From contig CAVXEW010000014.1 in assembly GCA_963760965.1 (NCBI GenBank), forward strand, positions 62,001 through 126,000: a stretch of 64,000 nt of DNA, read 5' to 3'. The position numbers were made by a program, and so were the translations under genes. Positions 1 to 7,314 of the stretch are shown here, one piece after another; the stretch's first letter is position 1, and the number at the start of each line of letters is the position of its first letter. The notes under the pieces are model-generated. The model saw only the letters and a list, made by a program, of their open reading frames with translations, was not told where the DNA came from and ran no database searches. Source of the stretch: Pararhizobium_B sp963760965 (GTDB lineage Bacteria > Pseudomonadota > Alphaproteobacteria > Rhizobiales > Rhizobiaceae).

Positions 1-584
1 TTGAGCGGGGCGCCGCCCACCAGCACGACGTAGTCGTCCCGCATGCCCTTTTCCTTCAGAGTGTCGATGACGACCTTCATGTAGGGCATGGTCGTGGTCA
101 GCAGGGCCGACATGCCGAGAATGTCCGGCTGCTCCCGTTCGATCGCTTCCAGGTAGTTTTCGACCGGATTGTTGATGCCGAGATCGACCACCTCGAACCC
201 TGCGCCCTCCATCATCATCCCGACGAGGTTCTTGCCGATGTCGTGAATGTCGCCCTTGACGGTCCCGATCACCATCTTTCCGAGTTTGGGTGCCCCTGTC
301 TCTGCCAGGAGCGGCCGCAGGATGCTCATCCCGGCCTTCATGGCGTTGGCGGACAGAAGAACCTCGGGAACGAACAGGATGCCATCCCGGAAATCCTCGC
401 CCACGATGCGCATTCCCTCGACGAGCGCCTCGGTCAGGACCTCGTAGGGCTGCCACCCGCGGTCGAGAAGGATCTGCGTGCCCTCGAGGATCTCCTCCTT
501 GAGGCCATCGTAGAGATCGTCGTGCATCTGCTGCACGAGTTCGTCGTCGGAGAGTTCTGACAAGATGATTTCGTCGTCGGACAT
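1..584 (-). CDS. Corrinoid-binding protein of a methyltransferase system (MttC/MtgC-like), 3' end cut by window edge
   Basis: This protein carries the cobalamin cofactor that shuttles a methyl group between a substrate-specific methyltransferase and an acceptor methyltransferase. The first 194 codons are visible, starting at ATG 584. Residues 10-95 form the helical cap typical of B12-binding methyltransferase domains. The Rossmann-type B12 domain follows, with the GDIHDIGKN motif; His114 of D-x-H-x-x-G is the expected lower axial ligand to cobalt. Family members are about 210-230 residues, so roughly 20-35 residues lie beyond the left edge. It is divergent, across 247 bp, from an MttB-family methyltransferase, its probable partner. 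I infer a cytoplasmic role in methylamine or quaternary amine demethylation; the exact substrate cannot be read from the sequence. Confidence 0.9.
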   Translation of the reverse strand, partial: MSDDEIILSELSDDELVQQMHDDLYDGLKEEILEGTQILLDRGWQPYEVLTEALVEGMRIVGEDFRDGILFVPEVLLSANAMKAGMSILRPLLAETGAPKLGKMVIGTVKGDIHDIGKNLVGMMMEGAGFEVVDLGINNPVENYLEAIEREQPDILGMSALLTTTMPYMKVVIDTLKEKGMRDDYVVLVGGAPL

Positions 585-831
585 GATCTCTTCCTTGGCT
601 TGGCGGAAATAGCAAGGCTATCAGCTGAACGCAGTTGATTACAAATACAGTTTGCCCTGAACGAGGCAATTTCGAAAGCGACGCCGCCCGCGAAAAAAAC
701 GACGGTGCCGCAGCGGCGATGTCCATCATGCGGCAGCGCTTGGCGCTTTGAGAAAGGCCCCGGCTGTTCTCATGGCTAGCATATGCCCGACGAAGAGCTT
801 CCAGGCTCGAGGCGAAACCAGGACATCTGCA

Positions 832-2415
832 ATGGACCAGACGAAAGAAGCATCCGGAGATGCCGCAGCGGCGCAGGGCGCAAGGCGCGGACGCGGCGAA
901 GGACGCGGGGCGGCGGCACGGCGAGCCGCGCGCACCGGCGGCGGCAGCGGCACGGCCATGCCTTACATCACCCGGAAGATCGCCAAGTACGAGGTGCTGG
1001 ACGAGGAGGGGCTCGCGCTTGTCGAGCGCAACGCGGATATCGTGCTGGAGGAAATCGGCATCGAGTTTCGCGACGACGCCGAGGCTCTCCATCTCTGGAA
1101 GGAGGCTGGCGCCGACGTCAGGGGCGAACGGGTGCACTTCCCGAAGGGCTTGTGCCGCGAACTCCTGAAGACCGCGCCGTCGGTCTTCACCCAGCACGCG
1201 CGCAATCCGGCCCGCAGCGTGCAGATCGGCGGGGATGCGACGGTCTTCGCCCCGGTCTACGGGCCGCCTTTCGTGAGGGACCTCGAGGGTGAGCGCCGCT
1301 ATGCGACCATCGAGGACTTCCGCAATTTCGTGAAGCTCGCCTACATGGCTCCGTCGATGCACCATTCCGGCGGGACGGTATGCGAGCCCGTCGACGTGCC
1401 GGTCAACAAGCGGCACCTCGATATGGTCTACAGCCACGTCCGCTACTCCGACAAGCCGTTCATGGGCTCGGTGACGGCGCCCGACCGCGCCCAGGATTCG
1501 GTCGACATGTGCAAGGTCGTTTTCGGGGAGGAGTTCGTCGACCAGAACTGCGTGCTTCTGAACCTGATCAACGCCAACTCGCCGATGGTCTTCGACGAGA
1601 CGATGCTGGCGGCGGCCAAGGTCTATGCCCGCAACAACCAGGCCTGCGTGGTCTCGCCGTTCATCCTGGCCGGTGCCATGAGCCCGGTGACCGTCGTCGG
1701 CACTCTGACCCAGATCCTCGCCGAGGTGCTGGCCGGCGCCTCCTTTACCCAGCTGATCCGGCCCGGTGCTCCCGTGCTCTTCGGTACCTTCGCTGCCTCG
1801 ATCTCGATGCAGTCCGGCGCCCCGACCTTCGGCACTCCGGAGCCGTCCCTCGTGTCCTATGGCGCGGCGCAGCTCGCCCGCCGGATGGGCTTGCCGTTCC
1901 GCACCGGTGGCTCGCTCTGCGGATCGAAGGTCCCGGACGCCCAGGCGGCCCACGAGAGTTCCAGCACGCTCAACATGACGCTGCTCGCCGGCACCAATTT
2001 CGTCCTCCACTCGGCAGGCTGGCTGGAAGGCGGCCTGGTCAGTTCCTACGAGAAGTTCATGATCGACGTGGACCAGCTCGGCATGATGCAGCGCATGTCC
2101 GAAGGCGTCGACCTTTCGGAAACCGGGCAGGCGATGGAGGCCATCCGGGAGGTCGGGCCGGGCAGCCACTATCTCGGTTGCGCCCATACGCAGGCGAATT
2201 TCCAGAAGGCATTCTATCGCTCCACGCTCGCCGACAACAATTCCTACGAGCAGTGGCTGGCCGAAGGCGAAAAGCGTATCGAGCAGCGCGCCAATGCCCT
2301 TTGCCGCTCGTGGCTCGACAGCTACGAGGCACCGTATCTCGATCCCGGGATCGACGACGGGCTCAAGGAACTGATCGCCCGGCGCAAGGAGTCCATGCCG
2401 GACGCCTTCTCCTGA
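832..2415 (+). CDS. Non-pyrrolysine MttB-family (trimethylamine methyltransferase-like) corrinoid methyltransferase
   Basis: A 527-residue TIM-barrel methyltransferase of the COG5598/MttB superfamily. These enzymes move a methyl group from a methylated amine to a cognate corrinoid protein. The archaeal trimethylamine enzyme needs an in-frame UAG for pyrrolysine; this reading frame has none, so it belongs to the non-Pyl branch, whose studied members use glycine betaine (MtgB), proline betaine (MtpB), carnitine (MtcB) or gamma-butyrobetaine (MtyB). The first ~45 residues are a low-complexity Ala/Gly/Arg stretch; conserved sequence begins near PYITRKIAKYEVLDEEG. I chose ATG 832 because AGGA lies about 8 nt upstream; an in-frame ATG at 772 and TTG at 748 are alternatives. 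The divergent corrinoid protein is the likely partner. Substrate identity is unknown. Confidence 0.88.
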   Translation: MDQTKEASGDAAAAQGARRGRGEGRGAAARRAARTGGGSGTAMPYITRKIAKYEVLDEEGLALVERNADIVLEEIGIEFRDDAEALHLWKEAGADVRGERVHFPKGLCRELLKTAPSVFTQHARNPARSVQIGGDATVFAPVYGPPFVRDLEGERRYATIEDFRNFVKLAYMAPSMHHSGGTVCEPVDVPVNKRHLDMVYSHVRYSDKPFMGSVTAPDRAQDSVDMCKVVFGEEFVDQNCVLLNLINANSPMVFDETMLAAAKVYARNNQACVVSPFILAGAMSPVTVVGTLTQILAEVLAGASFTQLIRPGAPVLFGTFAASISMQSGAPTFGTPEPSLVSYGAAQLARRMGLPFRTGGSLCGSKVPDAQAAHESSSTLNMTLLAGTNFVLHSAGWLEGGLVSSYEKFMIDVDQLGMMQRMSEGVDLSETGQAMEAIREVGPGSHYLGCAHTQANFQKAFYRSTLADNNSYEQWLAEGEKRIEQRANALCRSWLDSYEAPYLDPGIDDGLKELIARRKESMPDAFS

Positions 2416-2513
2416 AGGGAGCCCGAGCGAGCCAGGGAGCCAGGCGCACGCGAGAAAGTGGCAGGCCTCATTCACCGTGAGGTCTGGCGCTCCGCGTTTC
2501 CCGGCCGCAAGCC

Positions 2514-3173
2514 GTGAGAGGGTCGCCGGTCGCCCCGCTTTTGGGACGCATCGATGCCGCCCTGGCGGACCACGGCCTGCGGACCCGCGGCGCACTGCAC
2601 GAGGACGGCAAGACCATCGTCCTGATAGGTCACGCCGGCTCGTCCATCTGGCCGCATTTCAGCCGATGGCGCGGTAAGGACACGAACGGCGAGGGCGCGG
2701 ACCCGCTCGACCGCTGGTCGCGTGCCGTCATCGGCCCCGTCGCCGCTTTGTTCGGCGCCACGGCGCTCTTCCCCTCCGAGGAGCCCTACATGCCCTTCCA
2801 GCGCTGGGCGATGGAGGCGGAAGGGCTGAGGCCGTCGCCGCTCGGCATCCTTGTCCACCCGGAATACGGGCTTTGGCATGCCTATCGGGGGGCACTGGCC
2901 TTCGACGCGGACTTCGAGCCCGGTGCGCCGCCCGCCCGTGACCATCCTTGCTCGTCCTGCCGCGACAAGCCTTGCCTGACGGTGTGCCCGGTCGCCGCGT
3001 TCGACGGCGAGGGGTTCGCCGTACAGGCATGCCGGAGCTTTCTGGCCTCTGACGAGGGGGCGCCCTGTCTTTCCGGCGGATGCGCCGCCCGGCTTGCCTG
3101 CCCGGTCGGACGCGGGCACGCATACCACGCGGACCAGCAGCACTTTCACATGCTTGCCTTCGCTTCGTCCTGA
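2514..3173 (+). CDS. Small ferredoxin-like protein with MMACHC/QueG-like motif, probable corrinoid-associated redox protein
   Basis: A 219-residue protein of unproven function. The C-terminal third has two cysteine clusters: C146, C149, C154, C158 (C-x2-C-x4-C-x3-CP) and C173, C185, C190, C196, together enough for two [4Fe-4S] clusters, although the spacing is not the classic C-x2-C-x2-C-x3-CP. Just before them, residues 111-130 contain HPEYGLWHAYRG. This resembles the HP-x-[FY]-G-x-W-x-A-x-RG stretch I recall from the B12 chaperone MMACHC, whose fold is shared with QueG and reductive dehalogenases. The start is GTG 2514. It lies 98 bp after the mttB-like gene on the same strand, so a job in reducing or handling its corrinoid cofactor is an inference from context. 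Alternative: an unrelated small ferredoxin. Confidence 0.65.
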   Translation: MRGSPVAPLLGRIDAALADHGLRTRGALHEDGKTIVLIGHAGSSIWPHFSRWRGKDTNGEGADPLDRWSRAVIGPVAALFGATALFPSEEPYMPFQRWAMEAEGLRPSPLGILVHPEYGLWHAYRGALAFDADFEPGAPPARDHPCSSCRDKPCLTVCPVAAFDGEGFAVQACRSFLASDEGAPCLSGGCAARLACPVGRGHAYHADQQHFHMLAFASS

Positions 3174-3280
3174 AGACCGGTCCGCGAATTGCCGGCCGAG
3201 CCGCACGCCTCCCGAAAATGCATGCCGATTCAGACTGTTGCGGACGCTCCGTCAACGATTTGACGATACAGTCTTGCAAA

Positions 3281-3304
3281 AGATATATCGTTACATAGAT
3301 ATAG
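3281..3304. promoter_or_regulatory. Candidate operator of the adjacent PadR regulator (autoregulation)
   Basis: An AT-rich element 29 nt before the padR start contains the palindrome GATATATC (3282-3289) and a further GATAT (3298-3302) facing ATATC (3285-3289). A similar AAAGATAT...ATATCGTTT element lies before the neighbouring bmt gene at 5060-5083. YqjI-like PadR regulators repress their own promoter, so autoregulation is plausible; no binding is shown. Confidence 0.45.
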
Positions 3305-3332
3305 CTGCACGAAAACAGAACTCGGGAGTGCC

Positions 3333-3929
3333 ATGATGCACGGATTTCACGCACACACATTTCATCGGTTTGGTGGGCATTCGGCCTGTGCCGGGCCGCA
3401 CGGCCGTGGCGGAGGGTTCGGCGGCGGGCGCGGAGGCCCGTTCGGTCGACATCGCGGCGGCCCCTTCGGCGGACGACGCGGATCTCGGATGTTCGATTCC
3501 GGCGCCCTGCGCCTTGTCGTCCTCGGCCTGATCGCCGAGGAGCCGCGCCACGGCTACGATATCATCAAGGCGCTTGAGAGCCGGTTGCAGGGCGCCTACA
3601 GCCCGAGCCCCGGCGCAATCTATCCCATGCTGCAGATGCTGGAGGAGGCCGACCTGGTCACTTCGGCGACGACAGGAAACAAGCGTCTTTTTACCATCAC
3701 CCCCGAAGGGCAGGCCTATCTCGACGAAAACAAGACCGATCTCGACCGCATCAACGAGCAGCTCGACGAGGCATCCGGGCAGATGCGTGGCGCCGCGGTC
3801 GGAGAGGAACTCCGGGGTTTGCGGGACATGCTGTTCCGCAGGCTCCGTGGCGGGGAAATGGATCCGGACGCCGCACTGAAGGTGGTCGAGATACTCAAGA
3901 AGGCGCGAAACGACATCGAGAATCTCTGA
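3333..3929 (+). CDS. PadR-family transcriptional regulator with His/Gly-rich N-terminus (YqjI-like)
   Basis: A 198-residue regulator. Residues 1-52 are a His/Gly/Arg-rich extension (HGFHAHTFHRFGGH, then GGG repeats). Residues 55-135 are a PadR winged helix with the hallmark stretches LVVLGLIAEEPRHGYDIIKAL and SPGAIYPMLQMLEE. The C-terminus (about 150-198) is helical and probably dimerises. The layout matches E. coli YqjI, whose His-rich N-terminus senses nickel/iron and which represses itself and a ferric-siderophore reductase gene. No reductase is adjacent here; the next gene is a convergent betaine-homocysteine methyltransferase with a similar AT-rich element in its promoter. I infer metal-responsive repression; the metal and the regulon are unknown. 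Confidence 0.85.
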   Translation: MMHGFHAHTFHRFGGHSACAGPHGRGGGFGGGRGGPFGRHRGGPFGGRRGSRMFDSGALRLVVLGLIAEEPRHGYDIIKALESRLQGAYSPSPGAIYPMLQMLEEADLVTSATTGNKRLFTITPEGQAYLDENKTDLDRINEQLDEASGQMRGAAVGEELRGLRDMLFRRLRGGEMDPDAALKVVEILKKARNDIENL

Positions 3930-3943
3930 GGCGACCCCGCATG

Positions 3944-3987
3944 CACGCGAAAGCCGGCGGCCCTTTCGGTCCGCCGGCTTTCGCGTG
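3944..3987. terminator. Strong hairpin between convergent padR and bmt
   Basis: A perfect 17-bp stem (arms 3944-3960 and 3971-3987) with a 10-nt loop lies between the convergent stops at 3929 and 4005. There is no clear T-run on either side, so it may act with Rho or as a 3' end stabiliser for both transcripts. Confidence 0.6.
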
Positions 3988-4004
3988 CTCGCCGGGCGAT
4001 CCGG

Positions 4005-5021
4005 TCAGGCGCGGCGGCGGCGGCGTTCGCGCGCGGGAGCGGCTGGCGTCTCGTTGGCCGTCTTGTTGCGCATCGGGCCGATGCGTTCGATGATCGTCTC
4101 GATCGTCGGCCGGGTGCCGGGCTGGTGCGAGTCGATCGCACCGCGCATCGCCCGGAGGTGGTCGCAGGACGTTCCGCAGCAGCCGCCGATGATCCGGGCG
4201 CCGGCGTCGATCGCCAGCTTCGTGTACTCGGCCATCAGCGGCGGGGTTCCGGAATAGTGGATTTCCGACCCGCGAAATTCGGGAATGCCGCAGTTTCCCT
4301 TGACGATGACCGTCGCATCCGGCGCAGCCCCGGTCATGTCGAGCAGGGAAGCGAGAATGTCTGACGCGCCGACGCCGCAATTGGCGCCGAACGCCGAGGG
4401 CTGGGTGCCGAGTTCGGCGGTCACGCCGTGCATGTCCTTGGGGTGGAGCCCCATCATCGTCTTGCCGGCCGTGTCGAAGGAGCCGGTGCAGGTGTAGGTC
4501 ATGCCGCACTGCGAAGCTGCCTCCGCGGCAGCGCGGATCTCCTCGGGAGCGGACATCGTCTCGATCCACACGAGGTCGACACCGCCATCCTTGAGGCCTT
4601 CGATCTGCTCGGCGAATGCGGCGACTGCTTCGTCGTATGAGAGGGCGCCAAGCGGCTGAAGGAGCTCTCCGGTCGGGCCGACCGAACCGGCGACCAGGAC
4701 CTTGCGACCGGCACCGTCCGCGACCGCGCGAGCTATGCGCGCAGCCCTGGAGTTGATCTCGTGGACCCGGTCCTGAGCGTGGTGCAGCTTCAGCCGGTGG
4801 CGGGTCCCGCCGAAGGAATTGGTGAGGATGATGTCGGCACCCGCGTCGACGAAGTCCTGGTGAAGCCGGGTGATCTTCTCGGGCGCCGATTCGTTCCACA
4901 GCTCAGGAGCCTCGCCGGATTCCAGGCCCATGTTGAAGAGGTTGGTGCCGATCGCGCCGTCGGCAAGCAGAATGCCCTTCTCGGCTATGAAGTCGGTGAG
5001 CGGATTGGCTGAGACAGACAT
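4005..5021 (-). CDS. bmt: Betaine--homocysteine S-methyltransferase (zinc-dependent)
   Basis: A 338-residue homocysteine S-methyltransferase domain protein. It transfers a methyl group from glycine betaine, or a related donor, to homocysteine, giving methionine and dimethylglycine. The zinc/homocysteine ligands are visible as Cys215 (GANCGVG) and Cys281-Cys282 (GGCCGT). The N-terminal DGAIGTNLFNMG and the LTNSFGG strand are also typical. The length equals rhizobial Bmt and is far shorter than MetH, with no B12 or folate domain. The C-terminal 20 residues are Arg/Ala-rich. It lies convergent to padR and near the corrinoid methyltransferase genes, which fits a quaternary-amine demethylation locus. 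A GATAT/ATATC element about 40 nt upstream of the start may be its operator. Confidence 0.9.
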   Translation of the reverse strand: MSVSANPLTDFIAEKGILLADGAIGTNLFNMGLESGEAPELWNESAPEKITRLHQDFVDAGADIILTNSFGGTRHRLKLHHAQDRVHEINSRAARIARAVADGAGRKVLVAGSVGPTGELLQPLGALSYDEAVAAFAEQIEGLKDGGVDLVWIETMSAPEEIRAAAEAASQCGMTYTCTGSFDTAGKTMMGLHPKDMHGVTAELGTQPSAFGANCGVGASDILASLLDMTGAAPDATVIVKGNCGIPEFRGSEIHYSGTPPLMAEYTKLAIDAGARIIGGCCGTSCDHLRAMRGAIDSHQPGTRPTIETIIERIGPMRNKTANETPAAPARERRRRRA

Positions 5022-5059
5022 GGCTGTTCCGTTCCGTGCGTGAGATGAATTCGAGAAAA

Positions 5060-5083
5060 CGATATAAACATATCTTTATATTT
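5060..5083. promoter_or_regulatory. AT-rich inverted repeat before bmt, similar to the padR upstream element
   Basis: GATAT-AAAC-ATATC (5061-5074) is a perfect inverted repeat 39 nt upstream of the bmt start, followed by TTTATATTT. It shares AAAGATAT and ATATCGTT words with 3281-3304. In the rest of 5022-5418, apart from the terminator at 5333-5363, I see no gene and no SAM riboswitch match. Confidence 0.4.
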
Positions 5084-5332
5084 CCGCAACAGCAAGCGGC
5101 CCGGGATCGCCGATGAAACTCTTCTCCCGGGAACCTGCGACAAATATGCACTCCGGTAACCGGGCGGTAACGAACTCGCGGCTAATGTCTTCATGCGGCG
5201 GGCGAAATCGCCGACTGCTCCGGACAGGGTTGTGCGTACCGGAGCGCCGCATTCACTTCTTGATTGCTGGTTCATGCCGCTGCCTCCCTCGAAAAGGGGG
5301 TGGCGGCTTTCGTGCGTCCGGCCCAAAACGAA

Positions 5333-5363
5333 AGAACCGCCGGTCTGTCGATCCGGCGGTTCT
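5333..5363 (-). terminator. Rho-independent terminator of the 40-codon gene
   Basis: A perfect 11-bp stem AGAACCGCCGG / CCGGCGGTTCT with a 9-nt loop is followed, on the minus strand, by TTCGTTTT. It lies 56 nt past the stop of the small minus-strand gene at 5419-5541. The plus-strand side has no T-run. Confidence 0.8.
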
Positions 5364-5418
5364 ATGAGGTTGCTTCTGCGGGTATCGGCGTTCCCGCCGC
5401 CGTTCGGGCACTCAGAAT

Positions 5419-5541
5419 TCAGCGGCCCATCGTGGGAAGCGAACGGACGTATACGCCGAAGAGGCCGAAGTTGGCCGAATTGGTCTGGACCGGGGCGGAG
5501 GCTGCGCGGGCGCGGCGGTTCTTCTTGAAGCGACGGAACAT
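5419..5541 (-). CDS. Small basic protein of 40 residues, function unknown
   Basis: I do not recognise this protein. ATG 5541 is preceded by AAAGGA at good Shine-Dalgarno spacing, the frame has 40 codons and a TGA, and a clean intrinsic terminator follows 56 nt later, so it looks like a complete one-gene transcription unit. The N-terminal 12 residues are strongly basic (MFRRFKKNRRAR). The middle is small and polar. The C-terminus is NFGLFGVYVRSLPTMGR, which has a short hydrophobic core but no real membrane helix. A nucleic-acid- or membrane-surface-binding peptide is possible. No neighbour gives a clue: bmt is 397 bp downstream on the same strand and cobQ is divergent. Confidence 0.6.
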   Translation of the reverse strand: MFRRFKKNRRARAASAPVQTNSANFGLFGVYVRSLPTMGR

Positions 5542-5844
5542 GGTCTTGTCCTTTCCTGTTCTCGAGGTCACGTCGTTTTGTTGCGACGCCCACCATGTAA
5601 TTGTTCACCGCACAATCCGATAGGCGGAAGTCGCCACACCGTGTCGCTTTTTGGCTACTGCGACGCGATTTTCGGTCACACTTTGTTGCTTCGGCCGCGG
5701 GCCTGAAATCTACGGTGAACGGATCGGGGCGCAGCGGTGGTTTTCCGGTGCTCCGGCGAGCTTTCAATGCCCGGTTTGGTGTCCTATTGGTGCGATGCCA
5801 GGAAAGGCTGATTCTGCGATCCTCAGTTGGTGGCCACGACCGGA
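5542..5844. other. Divergent intergenic region, no further gene seen
   Basis: About 300 bp between the minus-strand 40-codon gene and cobQ, and it must hold both promoters. I looked for a cobalamin riboswitch before cobQ (B12 box GCCACTG, AATAGGGAA) and did not find one. Confidence 0.5.
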
Positions 5845-7314
5845 ATGACACGGGCGATCATGTTTCAGGGAACCGGCTCGGACGTCGGCAAGACGGTCCT
5901 TGTCGCCGGGCTGTGCCGTCTCGCGGCAAACCGCGGCATCCGCGTTCGTCCGTTCAAGCCGCAGAACATGTCGAACAACGCGGCCGTCGCCGAAGACGGT
6001 GGCGAAATCGGTCGGGCGCAATGGCTCCAGGCGCTCGCGTGCCGCGTCCCGGCGTCGGTCGACATGAACCCGGTGCTGCTCAAGCCGCAGACGGACCACG
6101 GCAGCCAGATCGTGGTGCGGGGCAGGGTGTGGGGGCAGGCGCGTGGCCGCGACTACGTCAAGGCGAAGGCCCGGCTGATCGATGCCGTGACAGGCAGCTT
6201 CGGCCGCCTCTGCCATGATGCGGATCTCGTGCTCGTCGAGGGCGCCGGCTCTCCGGCCGAGGTCAACCTGCGCGAGGGCGACATCGCCAATATGGGATTT
6301 GCGACGCGAGCGGGCGTGCCCGTCGTGCTCGTCGGCGACATCGATCGGGGCGGGGTGATCGCCTCGCTCGTCGGCACGTCCGCCATCCTGCCGGAAGAAG
6401 ACAGGCGGATGATCCTCGGCTACGTCATCAACCGGTTCCGGGGCGACATCTCGCTGTTCGACGAAGGCATCGCGGCGATCGGCAGGTTCACCGGCTGGCC
6501 CTGCTTTGGCGTCGTCCCCTGGCTCGCCGAGGCTGCCCGGCTGCCGGCGGAGGACTCCGTGGTCCTCGAGCGCATGACTCGCGGCACGGGGAGGGCGCTG
6601 CAGGTGGCGGTGCCCATGCTGTCCCGAATCGCGAACTTCGACGATCTCGATCCGCTCGCTGCCGAACCGGATGTGGAAGTCGTCTACGTGCGCCCCGGCG
6701 AAGCCCTTCCGCCGGAAGCGGGCCTCGTCGTCATCCCGGGTTCGAAGGCGACGATCGCCGATCTCGCCGATTTCCGCACGAACGGCTGGGATCGCGACCT
6801 CGAGGCGCATGTGCGCCGTGGCGGTCGCGTACTCGGCATTTGCGGCGGCTACCAGATGCTCGGCCGGACCGTGCGGGATCCGTACGGTATCGAGGGCACG
6901 ATCACCGAAGCGCCGGGCCTTGGCCTTCTGGAAGTCGAAACCGTCATGGCGCCGGAGAAGGTGGTGAGGAATTCTTCGGCCCGATCGGTACGCTACGGCA
7001 TCCCGCTCGAGGGCTACGAAATACATCTCGGCGACACGCAGGGGGCCGATTGCCTTCGCCCGGCGGTCCTGATCGACGGAAGGCCCGACGGGGCGATCTC
7101 GCCGGACGGGCGCGTGCTAGGCACCTATCTTCACGGCCTGTTCGCCTCGGATCCATTCCGCCGGGCCTACCTGGCCGAGTTCGGCCTGGCCGGTTCGTCC
7201 GGCTCCTACGCCGATCAGGTCGACGCCGCGCTTGATTCGATCGCCGGCAAGCTTGGGGAGGTGCTCGATGTCGAATCGCTCTTCGCCGCCGCCCGGCCGC
7301 CTTCAATCGCGTGA
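5845..7314 (+). CDS. cobQ: Cobyric acid synthase CobQ
   Basis: Glutamine-dependent amidation of adenosylcobyrinic acid a,c-diamide at side chains b, d, e and g to give cobyric acid, in aerobic cobalamin synthesis. The protein has 489 residues from ATG 5845; GTG 5827 in the same frame is possible but family members begin just before the P-loop. The N-terminal dethiobiotin-synthetase-like domain has GTGSDVGKT and RPFKPQNMSNN. The C-terminal class I amidotransferase-like domain has the nucleophile elbow GICGGYQML and a later His in TYLHGLF. It stands alone with no other cob gene in the window. Its last 12 bp overlap the 3' end of the convergent pcaQ. Its presence supports the B12-dependent methyltransferase genes nearby. 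Confidence 0.95.
   Translation: MTRAIMFQGTGSDVGKTVLVAGLCRLAANRGIRVRPFKPQNMSNNAAVAEDGGEIGRAQWLQALACRVPASVDMNPVLLKPQTDHGSQIVVRGRVWGQARGRDYVKAKARLIDAVTGSFGRLCHDADLVLVEGAGSPAEVNLREGDIANMGFATRAGVPVVLVGDIDRGGVIASLVGTSAILPEEDRRMILGYVINRFRGDISLFDEGIAAIGRFTGWPCFGVVPWLAEAARLPAEDSVVLERMTRGTGRALQVAVPMLSRIANFDDLDPLAAEPDVEVVYVRPGEALPPEAGLVVIPGSKATIADLADFRTNGWDRDLEAHVRRGGRVLGICGGYQMLGRTVRDPYGIEGTITEAPGLGLLEVETVMAPEKVVRNSSARSVRYGIPLEGYEIHLGDTQGADCLRPAVLIDGRPDGAISPDGRVLGTYLHGLFASDPFRRAYLAEFGLAGSSGSYADQVDAALDSIAGKLGEVLDVESLFAAARPPSIA

Noticed and set aside
832..2415. Pyrrolysine-type UAG in the MttB-like gene
   Set aside because: There is no in-frame stop within the 527 codons, so no amber suppression needs to be invoked.
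5022..5200. SAM riboswitch before bmt
   Set aside because: No SAM-I or SAM-II core could be found by eye in the leader; the AT-rich inverted repeat explains the region better.
5542..5844. Cobalamin riboswitch before cobQ
   Set aside because: The B12 box and the other conserved blocks are absent; the match was only a few GC-rich words.
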